A stretch of DNA of 64,000 nt from Blepharisma stoltei (Eukaryota > Ciliophora > Heterotrichea > Heterotrichida > Blepharismidae). The notes under the pieces were generated by a model. That model saw only the letters and a program-made list of their open reading frames with translations. It made no database searches and was not told where the DNA came from. Shown piece after piece: positions 41,173 through 51,400 of this stretch. Within the stretch, counting starts at the first letter, position 1; each line of letters begins with the position of its first letter. The DNA lies in NCBI GenBank assembly GCA_914767885.1, contig CAJZBQ010000060.1, positions 124,001-188,000 on the forward strand, written 5' to 3'. The position numbers and the translations under genes were made by a program.

Positions 41173-44100
41173 ATGAAAAATCGAAATCGTCGCTTGCTTT
41201 TCCCTTCACCTAGCGTTTTGAACGGGGCTGAGCGAGAGCCTCAAGTGTCTGACTTCGAAACTCTCACAAAGAAAGCCATAGGAGAGGGTGCTTTTGGTGA
41301 AGTCTATAAGGTCCGTCACAAAGTTTCAAAAGAACTCTACGCAATAAAAGTAGTTGGCAAGCAAAAAGTAGTCGCTGCAAACTTATTACCGCAGCTAAGA
41401 AGAGAGATAAGGATCATGTATAGTTTGAATCATCCTCATATTATCAAGCTTTATAATCACTTTGAAGACGACAATAATTTTTACCTTGTTTTAGAGTTGG
41501 CTGAAGGAGGAACCTTATGGGGAAGACTTGCAAAATTCAAAAGCTTTGACGAAGCAACTGCAGCTCAGTATTTAAGGGAGCTGATTTTAGCTTTGGAATA
41601 TTTGCATTCAAGAGATCCACCAATCATTCATAGAGACATTAAGCCTGAAAACTTGTTGCTAGACAAAGAAGGCAGGGATGGCAGAATTAAAGTCGCTGAT
41701 TTCGGATGGTCAAATTTTTTCAATGCAGATAGGACAAGAATGACCTATTGTGGGACCTTGGATTATTTAGCTCCAGAAATGATTAATCAGCAAGGCCATA
41801 CCACAAGTCTAGATCTGTGAAACTTAGGTGTGCTATTGTTTGAGCTTTTGACAGGAACTGCTCCTTTTCAAGCTCCGACACAAGCGGCGATGTTTGAAAA
41901 GATCTTAAAAGTAAGAATCACTTTCCCCAAAAATTTCCCACCTTTGGCGAAAGATCTTATTATGAGGCTTTTGCGTGTGAATCCTGCTGAAAGAATTGCC
42001 TTGCAAGATATATTAAATCACCCATGGATGCAAACTCATCAGCCTATCCGCCCTACAATAGTGCAAAATGTCCAAAAAGAAGCTTTACCTTGTCCTTTAG
42101 AAGTAAATGATGAAACGACTGCAGATATCCCTAGTGAAGATCCTATAAAACCTTTTGATGAATCTGAATTCAGGGTCTTAAGTAAGCCTAAAAAAGAAGA
42201 AGAAAAAAAAGAAGAAAATCCTCCACCAGCTCCTCAAGCTGCAGAAAATCCGACCCCAGCCCCAACACCTACAGCATACACTCAACAAGTGTCTACTTTA
42301 GAAACTGAATTAAAGCAGACCAGAGAAGAAAATAAAAGATATAGATCTCAGTTAGAAGATAAAGAAGCTGAGCTAGAAAGAGTTAAAAATCGAATTCAAG
42401 AGCTAGAAGGGGTTCTAGCAAAGCTAGATAATGATTGTGAAGAAAAAAGAAAAGCAGAAAAAAATTTAAAGGACCAGCTAGCTGAAAAAAGTAATAAAAT
42501 CGCTGAATTAAAAGCCCTGCAAGAAGATGAAAATAAGTTATATCAAGAATACGAAGCTTTAAGAGGAAAATGCCTGGAAAAAGAGACAGAACTGTCTTTA
42601 TTGAAAACTGAAATCGAAAACATGGAAAAGCTAGCAAAAGATAAAGCAGCCCAAGCAGAATCCCTTGAAAAAGAAATCGAAAGAGTAAAAGGCGAAATTG
42701 ACCAAACCAAGCAAAAATATTCAAAATCCAAATCAGAAATGCATGACCAGTTCTTAAAGCTATCCACAGAAGTCGATGTATTACAAAAAGAGCTGCAAAG
42801 TAAAGAAAGAGACAGCTCAGTTGTATCTTTGGAAGCTTTATTAACATTCACCCAAGAAAATTTGGAAATTTTAAAAAAAAGAAGCAGGCTGGAAAATGAG
42901 TTGTTAAAACAATACCAAGATGCTAATGAAAGACTAATCCAATTAGACAATAAACATACTGAAATGAAGCTGCAGTATGAAAACGATCTAGCAGAACTAA
43001 CTCCCCCCCCCCCCCTCCGTGAGTGAACAAAAAAAATTTTGTTCACTCACGGAGGGGGGTTATTTTTTTTTTTTTAAAACAATTTATATATAAATTTTAT
43101 AAAAAATATTTTTTTTCGAAATTTAAAAAAATCCTAATTCGCAAAAATTGGAAGTAAATATTAATTTAATTTATAAAATTTATGTTTTAAAAAGCAATTT
43201 GTTTAAAATTAAATAGAATTAGCTCTAGATTTCATTATACTAATTATCATTTATATATCAAAATTTTTTTCCATAAGAAATGTTTTCTATTAAAAAAATT
43301 TTTGTCATTCACGGAGGGTGGGTTTTTGGTCAAAAAATAGCGATTTTTCTAATGGTTTTGTTCACTCACGGAGGGGGGGGGGAGTAAGAAGAAAAGCTGA
43401 AAGCGAAATCCGGGAGCTGGAGTCTTCCATTGTAAAACCTGTTGAGCCTAACTCTGATGCTGATTTAGAAGTCTTGAAACAAAGACTTAAGGATAGCTTG
43501 GAGAACCAAAAAAGAAATAAAGCTATGTATGATGAACTGCAGCATTTACAAGCTATGATACAACATTATGAAAAATCATTAGCTTTTGCACAGAGACAGC
43601 TGCAAGATTTGGAATTTTTGAGAGAAAATGCCTTAGATTAATTAATCATAATTATACTGATCGAAAAGTCTACTGCAGTTCCTGAAGGGCAGCCTCCAAT
43701 GGTAATGTTTCCCCGATGAGAGCCTGCGCTCGCTATCCGGTAGTAAGATGAAATTGTGTCACTATGTCCCGCGCCAACAAAGTTGCCTACAATGAAAATT
43801 CAAATGGTTGAATAACTCGGTCAACTCTCTGCCAAAATAGAAATCCAAAGCCTATGGTGTAACTCCTTGCTTTGCACTAGAAATAGTCCCGATTACCCAA
43901 GAATCTCACTTCTGGAACTACTGGAGATCCCTTTTCAACTCTCAGCTCAATTCCTCTGACTCCCCCCCCTTTAAATTGGAACTAAAAATTTTGTTCCAAT
44001 TTAAAGGGGGGTTAATTTTTTTTTTAAAAAAAAATATCAATATACAATTTTTTATAAAAAATATAAAAAATTTAAAAAAAAAAAATTCAAAAATTTATCG

Positions 44101-45054
44101 AATTAGATCAATAAATTTGTTTAATAAAATGCTATTTACTCTTTATCCTTTAAAACAAAGCAAGATATAACTAAATTTTTATTATTAATTAAAACGCCAC
44201 TATTAATTGGTATCAAAATTATATTTACACAAAAATTATTATTTTTATTGATAAAAAAAATTAAAAAACAAAAATTTTGGAAAATTTATCGATCAAAGTG
44301 CTAATTTTGTTTAAATAAGATGTTATTTATACTCTATTCTTTAAAATAAAGCAAGAAATAAGTAAATTTTGAAATTTTATAAAGAATTCCTATTGAATTT
44401 ATATCAAAACTATCCAAATAAAAAATATCATTTTTATCAACAAAAAAAAAATTTTTTTGGAAAATTTTAAAAAAAAAAATTAAATTTTTTTTAAAATTTA
44501 CCAATTAAGGATAATAAATTTATTTAAATAAGATGCTCTTTATGCTTTTTTCTTTAAAAAAGAGCAAGATATAAATAAATTTTTAATTTTAGCTAAGAAG
44601 AAATATTTTAACTTATATCAAAACTTTTTAGGTAAAAATTATATATAATTTTTTATTATAAAATTAAAATTTTGTTCCAATTTAAAGGGGGTTAATTTAC
44701 CAAAAAAGTGGAAATTTTACCGATATTTTGTTCCAATTTAAACGGGGGGGAGTGAGACAAAAACCCTGAATTTAAGTAAGTATTCGATCGACTACCCTGA
44801 TATTGCGCTTCCCCAAAACAGATAAAACTGACTGAGTCCCCATTCCCGAACGGCATCCTTCCTTCAAGTCTCTAAACCTCTAGATATGGGACCACTATAG
44901 GAGTTAAGAGAGTAGGCTAATTCGCCACACCATTTCAACATATACAAGAGAAAACGACCAAAAACAAATAATCCAGCAAGATACCCTACTTCAGAACTAT
45001 AATCAAGAAATTCAAGAATATCGGAAAAAGCTTCAAGAAGCAAGATTAGTTTAA
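41173..45054 (+). CDS. Aurora-like Ser/Thr kinase with long coiled coil
   Basis: ATG 41173, stop TAA 45052-45054. Removing MITE A4 (387 bp) and SINE-like E8 with its nested MITE (1326 bp) leaves 2169 nt, 722 aa. Kinase landmarks in order are GEGAFGEVYK (P-loop), YAIKVVGK (VAIK Lys), HRDIKPENLLL, DFGWSNFF, the activation segment TRMTYCGTLDYLAPEM and SLDLWNLGVLLFELL, where TGA is Trp. DFGWS plus TYCGTLDY is the Aurora signature. Residues from about 360 on are heptad-rich coiled coil (Glu/Lys/Leu), which normal Auroras lack, so a ciliate-specific fusion is likely. Both insertions fall in the coiled coil. Confidence 0.9.
42998..43387. mobile_element. Family A MITE (A4) inside the kinase coiled coil
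   Basis: TAA at 42998-43000 and 43385-43387. The left end is a hairpin of CTCCGTGAGTGAACAAAA and complement, and the right end has the unit twice. Excision of 387 bp joins YENDLAEL to RRKAESEIRELE. Confidence 0.96.
43620..44955 (+). mobile_element. SINE-like element E8 inside the kinase gene, with nested MITE B4
   Basis: Imperfect repeats GAGAGAAAATGCC (43620) and AAGAGAAAACGACC (44946) flank about 530 bp of GC-rich DNA once B4 is discounted. Excision of 1326 bp joins DLEFLREN to DQKQIIQQDTLLQ in the coiled coil. The 3' end has GCCACACCATTTCAACATATA-like sequence. The repeats are the most diverged of the set. Confidence 0.8.
43957..44755. mobile_element. Family B MITE (B4), long form, nested in E8
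   Basis: TGA at 43957-43959 and 44753-44755. Inner length 793 bp. The ends are CTCCCCCCCCTTTAAATTGG and complement. The interior shows internally repeated blocks around ACTAAATTTTTA and AGAGCAAG, shared with B6 and B7. Confidence 0.92.
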
Positions 45055-45129
45055 TTTCATTAATAAATTGATTTAAACTATTGCGATTAATTATTTTGAA
45101 CTATTTTAATTATAGCCTATTTATATAAA

Positions 45130-45777
45130 ATGGGAGACCCTAGGTTGAAGATTTTAATTAAAGGATTTTTAGACTTGCTATATTTTGCACTCGTTTTTGT
45201 GGTGTATTTAACAAGCATATTTAGCTATATGAAAGATTATTATGTAGGGACAACAGAAATCACATATAAGTACGTTGACCCTACTTTGGATTTGGATGCA
45301 AAAGTCATAGCAACTTATAATCAATTTGATGATAATTTCTGCGATTTGAAAACAACAGTATTAAAAGAAGTTTGTGACCACCGAGAAGACTGGGAAACTG
45401 CTGGAATTGTATTTATCGTATTTTCATCAGTAGCACATGCAGTAATGGCATATGGAATGCTTAATTTAATGGGAATGCTATGTGGCTGCACATTATGGGG
45501 TTTTGCCAAATATGAGATTGAGCATTATATATATCCGTGGATATACGCGACAGCAATTTTATTGTGGATTGTCATTTCAAAAGTCTTTGACACAAGCCCA
45601 CCAAGCGGCTTTGGAGATAGCTATGATGTTAGCGTCCAAGTTGGGCTTGTTTTTATGTTTTCTGCATTTTTAGTATCCGTGGTAGGTTCTGTCTACTTTT
45701 TTTGGAACAGAAAAGACATGAGAGCGATTTTATTGGTGACTCAGCAAGGCTTCACACCAGCCCCACCTGATAAATAG
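45130..45777 (+). CDS. Four-span membrane protein, unknown
   Basis: 215 aa, ATG 45130, stop TAG 45775-45777, no IES. Hydrophobic segments near residues 15-35, 95-117, 135-152 and 170-192. A Cys-containing loop between spans 1 and 2 (FDDNFCDLKTTVLKEVCDHRE) could form a disulphide, reminiscent of tetraspan proteins. The tail is short and Pro-rich (TPAPPDK). The bases just before the ATG are AT-rich and only 75 bp separate it from the kinase stop. I do not recognise the family. Confidence 0.65.
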   Translation: MGDPRLKILIKGFLDLLYFALVFVVYLTSIFSYMKDYYVGTTEITYKYVDPTLDLDAKVIATYNQFDDNFCDLKTTVLKEVCDHREDWETAGIVFIVFSSVAHAVMAYGMLNLMGMLCGCTLWGFAKYEIEHYIYPWIYATAILLWIVISKVFDTSPPSGFGDSYDVSVQVGLVFMFSAFLVSVVGSVYFFWNRKDMRAILLVTQQGFTPAPPDK

Positions 45778-45808
45778 CTAAAATTAATTAAGATATCTTT
45801 GTTTAAAC

Positions 45809-46348
45809 TAACTCATCCATTAAATTGGAACAACATATCGGTAAAATTTGCATTTTTGGGTAATTTTACCCTTTTTAAAATTATTTTTTAATAGGAAAAT
45901 TTTAACAAATGAAAATTCTAATTTTATAAAATTAGTTTTAATAGATAAAACGAGAGTAGAATGCTATTTATAAAGTTTTCACGCTTAATCGATTAATTCT
46001 TTTATTTAATATTTCATAAAAATTAATTAAAATACAAATATTGTGCTAAAATTTATATTTTAAAAAAAAAATTCATCAAAGAAAAAATTAAAATACTAAT
46101 TTTTATAAATAATTTATCTAATTTAACGTAAAAAGTGCAATTAAAACACTATTTAACACTGAATCGATTAATTTTTTAATTTATTCTTCATAAAAATAAG
46201 CTAAAATCAAAGTATTGTCCTCAATTTCTATTTTTTTTAATTTTATAATTTTTTATAGAGAAAAATTTAAAGTATAATATATTTTTTTAAAAATTTAAAC
46301 CCCTTTAAATTGCAGAAGGATTTTTATTCCAATTTAAAAAAGGAGTAA
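45809..46348. mobile_element. Decayed family B MITE (B5)
   Basis: TAA at 45809-45811 and 46346-46348. The ends are CTCATCCATTAAATTGG and AATTTAAAAAAGGAG. It occupies nearly all of the gap 45778-46374. Confidence 0.75.
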
Positions 46349-46374
46349 GAAATTAATCTCCCATTTTGTTTAAT

Positions 46375-47529
46375 TTAAAGCCTAGTCACAAGCATTGGCC
46401 TAATCGATCGATTCGGGTTTGAAGGTAAAAGAAGTTTTTGAGCAACAAATCCAGTGAGCTTATCATAGTCAGTTTCGTCCAGGATATCAGTTTTCAGTAT
46501 ATTTTCTATTAAATCTTCCATTGTGATAATCCCTTCACATATATCGTCTTCTTTCACTATCGCCATATGCATTTTTGAATTTTTAAAATGTCCTAATAAG
46601 TCAAGCATTGTTGTGGTTAACCTCATAAAAAAGGGTTTCCTTAAATTCAAATTTAGTTCTTTTAAGGTTTTTCCTCTTTCAAGACCCAGCATTTCTTTTA
46701 CCATTAGGATCCCTATTATATTATTTCTGTGTTCTCCGTTATAAACTGGAATTCTACTATACCCTTCTTTGATAATTTCTTTAATTTTTGCTTTGTCAAT
46801 TATTGTGTCATTACTTAAACAGTAAACTCTGTCGAATTTTGTCATATGATCTTTTACAATTTCTGATTTTAAGTCAATTGCTCCATGAATTATTTTAATT
46901 TGTCCCTGCAGAAGCCCTGATTGTCTTTTCGCATTGTCTTCGGAAAGTGATCGATGAAGTCCTATAAAAGTTTTTAGTTCTTCTGATGCCATTTTTTTGG
47001 ATACAGACTCGTGACCGAAAATTTTGTCAAGTAGTTTTGCTATAGGATAGCTAACTGGGAAAAACATTATTGTAATTACCTGGACTAATGGGCATAATTT
47101 GTAAGCAATTTTCAATTGATTTGGCCCTGTGCAAACAGCTTGAGGAATAATTTCGCCAACAATCATTACAAAAGTGACGCTGATCATTATAGACAAGGCT
47201 TTGGCAAACAATGTGTCAAGAATGATAGGTAAAGCTTCCATAGCAGAGGCATTAGCTACTAGTAAAGTGACCAGTACCAGATGATGCCGATTTATGACAT
47301 GGAGAACCTTTCTCGCTTGCTGTTTTTCAGTTGGAGTGCCAGATGCTAGTTTTAATTCCAGATCTAATTCGTCAATTGACATTAATCCAACGGTGAGACC
47401 TGACATCAGTCCTCCAAAGCAAACTAGTCCAAGTGCGATAAATGAATATGTGACCCATATTCCTGCAGGCTCGTCCTCTATTAGAGTCTCGGCACTGACC
47501 CCGACTACAAGAAATCAGAGAAAAATCAT
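46375..47529 (-). CDS. CNNM/CorC-type metal transport protein (DUF21 + CBS)
   Basis: 384 aa, ATG 47529-47527 (MIFLWFLVVGVSAET, TGA as Trp), stop TAA 46377-46375, no interruptions. A signal-like first helix is followed by the DUF21 domain starting FGGLMSGLTVGLMSIDELDLE, with the family segments RKVLHVINRHHLVLVTLLVANASAMEA and VTFVMIVGEIIPQAVC. A CBS pair follows (VKDHMTKFDRVYCLSNDT, EGYSRIPVYNGEHRNNIIGIL, MAIVKEDDICEGIITMEDLIENIL). CNNM/ACDP proteins take part in Mg2+ efflux or its regulation. There is no cyclic-nucleotide-like domain after the CBS pair, as in shorter protist forms. Confidence 0.92.
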
Positions 47530-48432
47530 GAATTTTTATTTTTCAACATTTTTGGAGTATCAAATTAAAAGCAAGTACTTTCGGTTGAAATATTTATCAA
47601 ATAATATTAAATCCTAACTTCCCCCCCTTTAAATTGGAACAAAATATCGGTAAAATTTCCACTTTTTTGGTAAATTAACCTCCCTTTAAATTGGAACAAA
47701 ATTTAATTTTATAATAAAACATTATATATATAATTTTTATCTAAAAGGTTTTGATATAAGCTAAATATTTCTTCTTAACTAAAATTAAAAATTTAGTTAT
47801 ATCTTGCTCTTTTTGAAAGAAAAAAGTATAAAGAGCATCTTATTAAAATAAATTTATTATCCTTAATTGGTAAATTTTAAAAAAAAATTAATTTTTTTTG
47901 TTGATAAAAATGATATTTTTTATTTGGATAGTTTTGATATAAATTCAATAGGAATTCTTTATAAAATTTCAAAAATTTACTTATTTCTTGCTTTATTTTA
48001 AAGAATAGAGTATAAATAGCATCTTATTTAAACAAAATTAGCACTTTGATCGATAAATTTTCTAAAAATTTTGTTTTTTTTAATTTTTTTTATCAATAAA
48101 AATAATAATTTTTGTGTAAATAATTTTGATACCAATTAATAGTGGCGTATTAACTAATAATAAAAATTTAGTTATATCTTGCTTTGTTTTAAAGGATAAA
48201 GAGTAAATAGCACTTCATTAAACAAATTTATTGATCTAATTCGATAAGTTTTTTGAAATTTTTTTTTAAATTTTTATATTGATATTTTTTTTTAAAAAAA
48301 AAAAATTAACCCCCCCTTTAAATTGGAACAAAATTTTTTAGTTCCAATTTAAAAGGGGGGGAGTAAGAGATATTAAGTTATATGATCTTATTTACATAAT
48401 TATATGAAAATCAATTTCCTTAATAATTATAA
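47530..48432. other. Gap between CNNM and ABCA genes, mostly MITE B6
   Basis: Apart from B6 (47615-48366) there are only about 85 bp and 65 bp of AT-rich flank. Confidence 0.6.
47615..48366. mobile_element. Family B MITE (B6), long form
   Basis: TAA at 47615-47617 and 48364-48366. Inner length 746 bp. It has the same internal blocks as B4 and B7 but in the reverse orientation relative to B4. Confidence 0.9.
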
Positions 48433-51400
48433 CTATCCTTGAAACCTTCTCATAACTCCAGCTTGCTCCGCTTCTCCTTTTTTAGCAAAATCATTAAATA
48501 TCTGCTCCAGCGAGCTTTGAGCTAGCGCATACTCTGTGATTCTTAGTCTTTCTTTATTTGTCTCTACAATAGAAAAAAAATACCCAATTGATTTTTGGGC
48601 TTCTTTTGCAACCTTAAACTTATACAATGACGAAAAATGTTCCATTATTTCGACCTTTTTGAATTCGCTTTTCAGCCAATAATAAATTTTATCACCCATC
48701 TCTTCAATGATAGCCCAGGATACTAAAACATCTCTATGTACAGCTTCATCATTTTTTAGCTGCTGATATAAAGAAGACCCTGCCCCTTTTTCTTGGATTT
48801 CTGCATATAGCGACCTTAGTCCTAACAAGCTTAAACACTCTTCCACTTGGTCTTTCTTTACCAAAGGAGCACCTTTTAGTACTCTATCTAAAATTTTCCC
48901 TTTGTCAGCCATTTCAAAAGTACTTGGCACATGGACTTTTGCTTCAAATTCATAGCGATCCCCATACTTGCTTTTAATCCAAGTAGCTGTTCCTAGACAT
49001 CTAAGCCTCCCAGCGACCATAATTGCCATACGATCACTTAAAGCTTCGGCTTCTTCCATACTATGAGTCGTCAAAATGACAGATGAATTTTTACTTTTTA
49101 TGTTCCCAATCACCTTCCACATTTTTTTTCTGGTTTCTGGGTCCATCCCTGCAGAAGGCTCATCTAAAAACACAACTGCAGGGTTTCCAATCAGGGCCAT
49201 AGCGACTGATAATTTTCTTTTATTTCCTCCTGAATAGGTCCCAGACCGCTGGTCTGCATATTGTCTTAGATCCATTTGGTCTACCATTTCTTCTACTAGT
49301 GCTTCTCTTCTATCCCTGGGGATCCCTTTTATATCACAATACAGCCTTAAATGCTCTTTAGAGGTCAATAAGTCTGATATAGCGTCAAACTGAGGACAAT
49401 ACCCTATTAGCTCTCTAGCACGGTCTAGATCTTTCGTTACACTGTTCCCACATATAAAAGCCTCCCCTTGGGTAGGTGCAATTTCTCCAGTCAGCATTTT
49501 AAAAGTCGTGGTTTTTCCAGCACCATTTACCCCTAAAAATGCAAAACATTCTTGGTGGTTTACGTTAAAACTGACGTCTTCTACAGCTGCAAAGGCTTCT
49601 TTTAGACCAATTCTGAAAATTTTTCGGATCCCTTTGACGTTAACTGGGATATCTTTTGGATTAGCACTTATGGCGATTCTGGCTTCTTTTTCGACATCAG
49701 CGTCAATTTCAAAGGCACTTGGCTCAACTTCTGGGGATTTCCAGAATCTTTGGAGAATTTTGGGGTGGGTTTCGAGGTATTCTTGGAGATAGACGAGGAG
49801 CATGTAGATTGGGATCATTAAAAAGTACATTAAAATGTCTCCTCCAGCGGAGTTTATGTCAAAAGCGTCATATTTTGAGGATTTACCGTCTAAGCTTGCA
49901 TATAAGCTGGAGCTGCCTATGTCCATTAAACCATTCCCAAAACAAAAACTTGGGATAAACCTAAAAAGCCACCTGAGAAAGTTGCCAAGGCCTCTTGTGG
50001 AGTCAAAAATATACAAAACCATCACTACAGCTGGAAAAATCCCTCCAGCCACCACATTGAATAAAATAGTCATAATCTGTGCAGTCGGGTAACTTTTAAA
50101 GAAAAAACTGGTAAAATAAGTAAATGGCGCTATAGCTATTCCATAAAAAATCATTAAAATTCAAATAGCTCCATAATTATTTGAAGGCGACGTATATATT
50201 TTTACCTGAAAAAGCTGTACTAATAATGAACAAATAATGGCTGGTATAAAATGTTTTAAAGAGTCTCAGGTAAAATTGGCACACCAATAAGAAAATCTTG
50301 ATACCCCACTGATCATATGTTGGTGCTTTACATTAGTTTCTCTTTCCCTTACAATTAATGCTACAATTCCTGTAGGAATAAAGCTAAATCCCAGTGAAAA
50401 GACTATAGAAGCAATAAACCCGTCCCCAGTATTAGCAAGGTCTTTTACCTTTTTTGTGTATGGTAGTGGATAATTATAAACAGTCACAGTTACCGAGGTC
50501 CCTAAATTTGCAAAGATTTGGTTTGCTATATTGTTATAGTAAACCCCAGTAGCTTGTGGTGCTGACTGGTTATGGAAAATTATGGCTTCATATTGGTCGT
50601 TAGTTGTGTCCATTTTATTAAAATAAAATGATCCTTTTTATAAAAAAATACCAAAGTTTGACATTAAAAATAAGAAAAAATTAATAAGTAAATAAATGAT
50701 CCCATTCTATAATTTTCTGGCTCAGCTCTGTGGTCAAATAGATATTTGTCAAACCATTGAAGGCTGTTTGCTGTATTTTTAAAATCTGAGTCTATAAGAC
50801 TAGCGAAATTGCCATTAACTGTAGCATTTTCTTGAAAATAGTATAAAGGGGATTGAGGTTGGTCATAAAGAGAGGTTGATAATAAATGCTTTTCAGGAGT
50901 TTTAAAACCACTACTAATCATCATTAAAGCTAGTCCTACAAAAACCAACACAATGGGAATAAAAATTTCATAGATCAAGCTTTTTTTGTCCCTTTTTGAT
51001 AGCAAAATTCTCTTCCGCAGCAGTGCTTTTAAATGCATCATAAATAGTGATCCTTGTAGCCTATCGCGGGACAGCACAAAATCAATGTCAAGTGAAACCC
51101 CTTCATCGATTTGTTTTCTTTACTCTCCCCCCTCTATAAGCTAACAAAACAAATTATATATAATATTTTTTCAAAATTTTAAAAAATCCAATTCATAAAG
51201 GTAAGGTCAAACAGTAAGTCTTATGGCCATAATCTAATTAAAATTAAATTAATCTATAAAATTGGAGATTTAATTTGTTAAATTTATATTTTAAATTCAA
51301 ACTGTTAAAAATTAAACAGAATTAGCTAGATTTTTTTTTTAATTCTTGATCATCACCTCTGGCGACTCTTAAAAAGACTTCTTCAAGGGTTGTAACAGAG

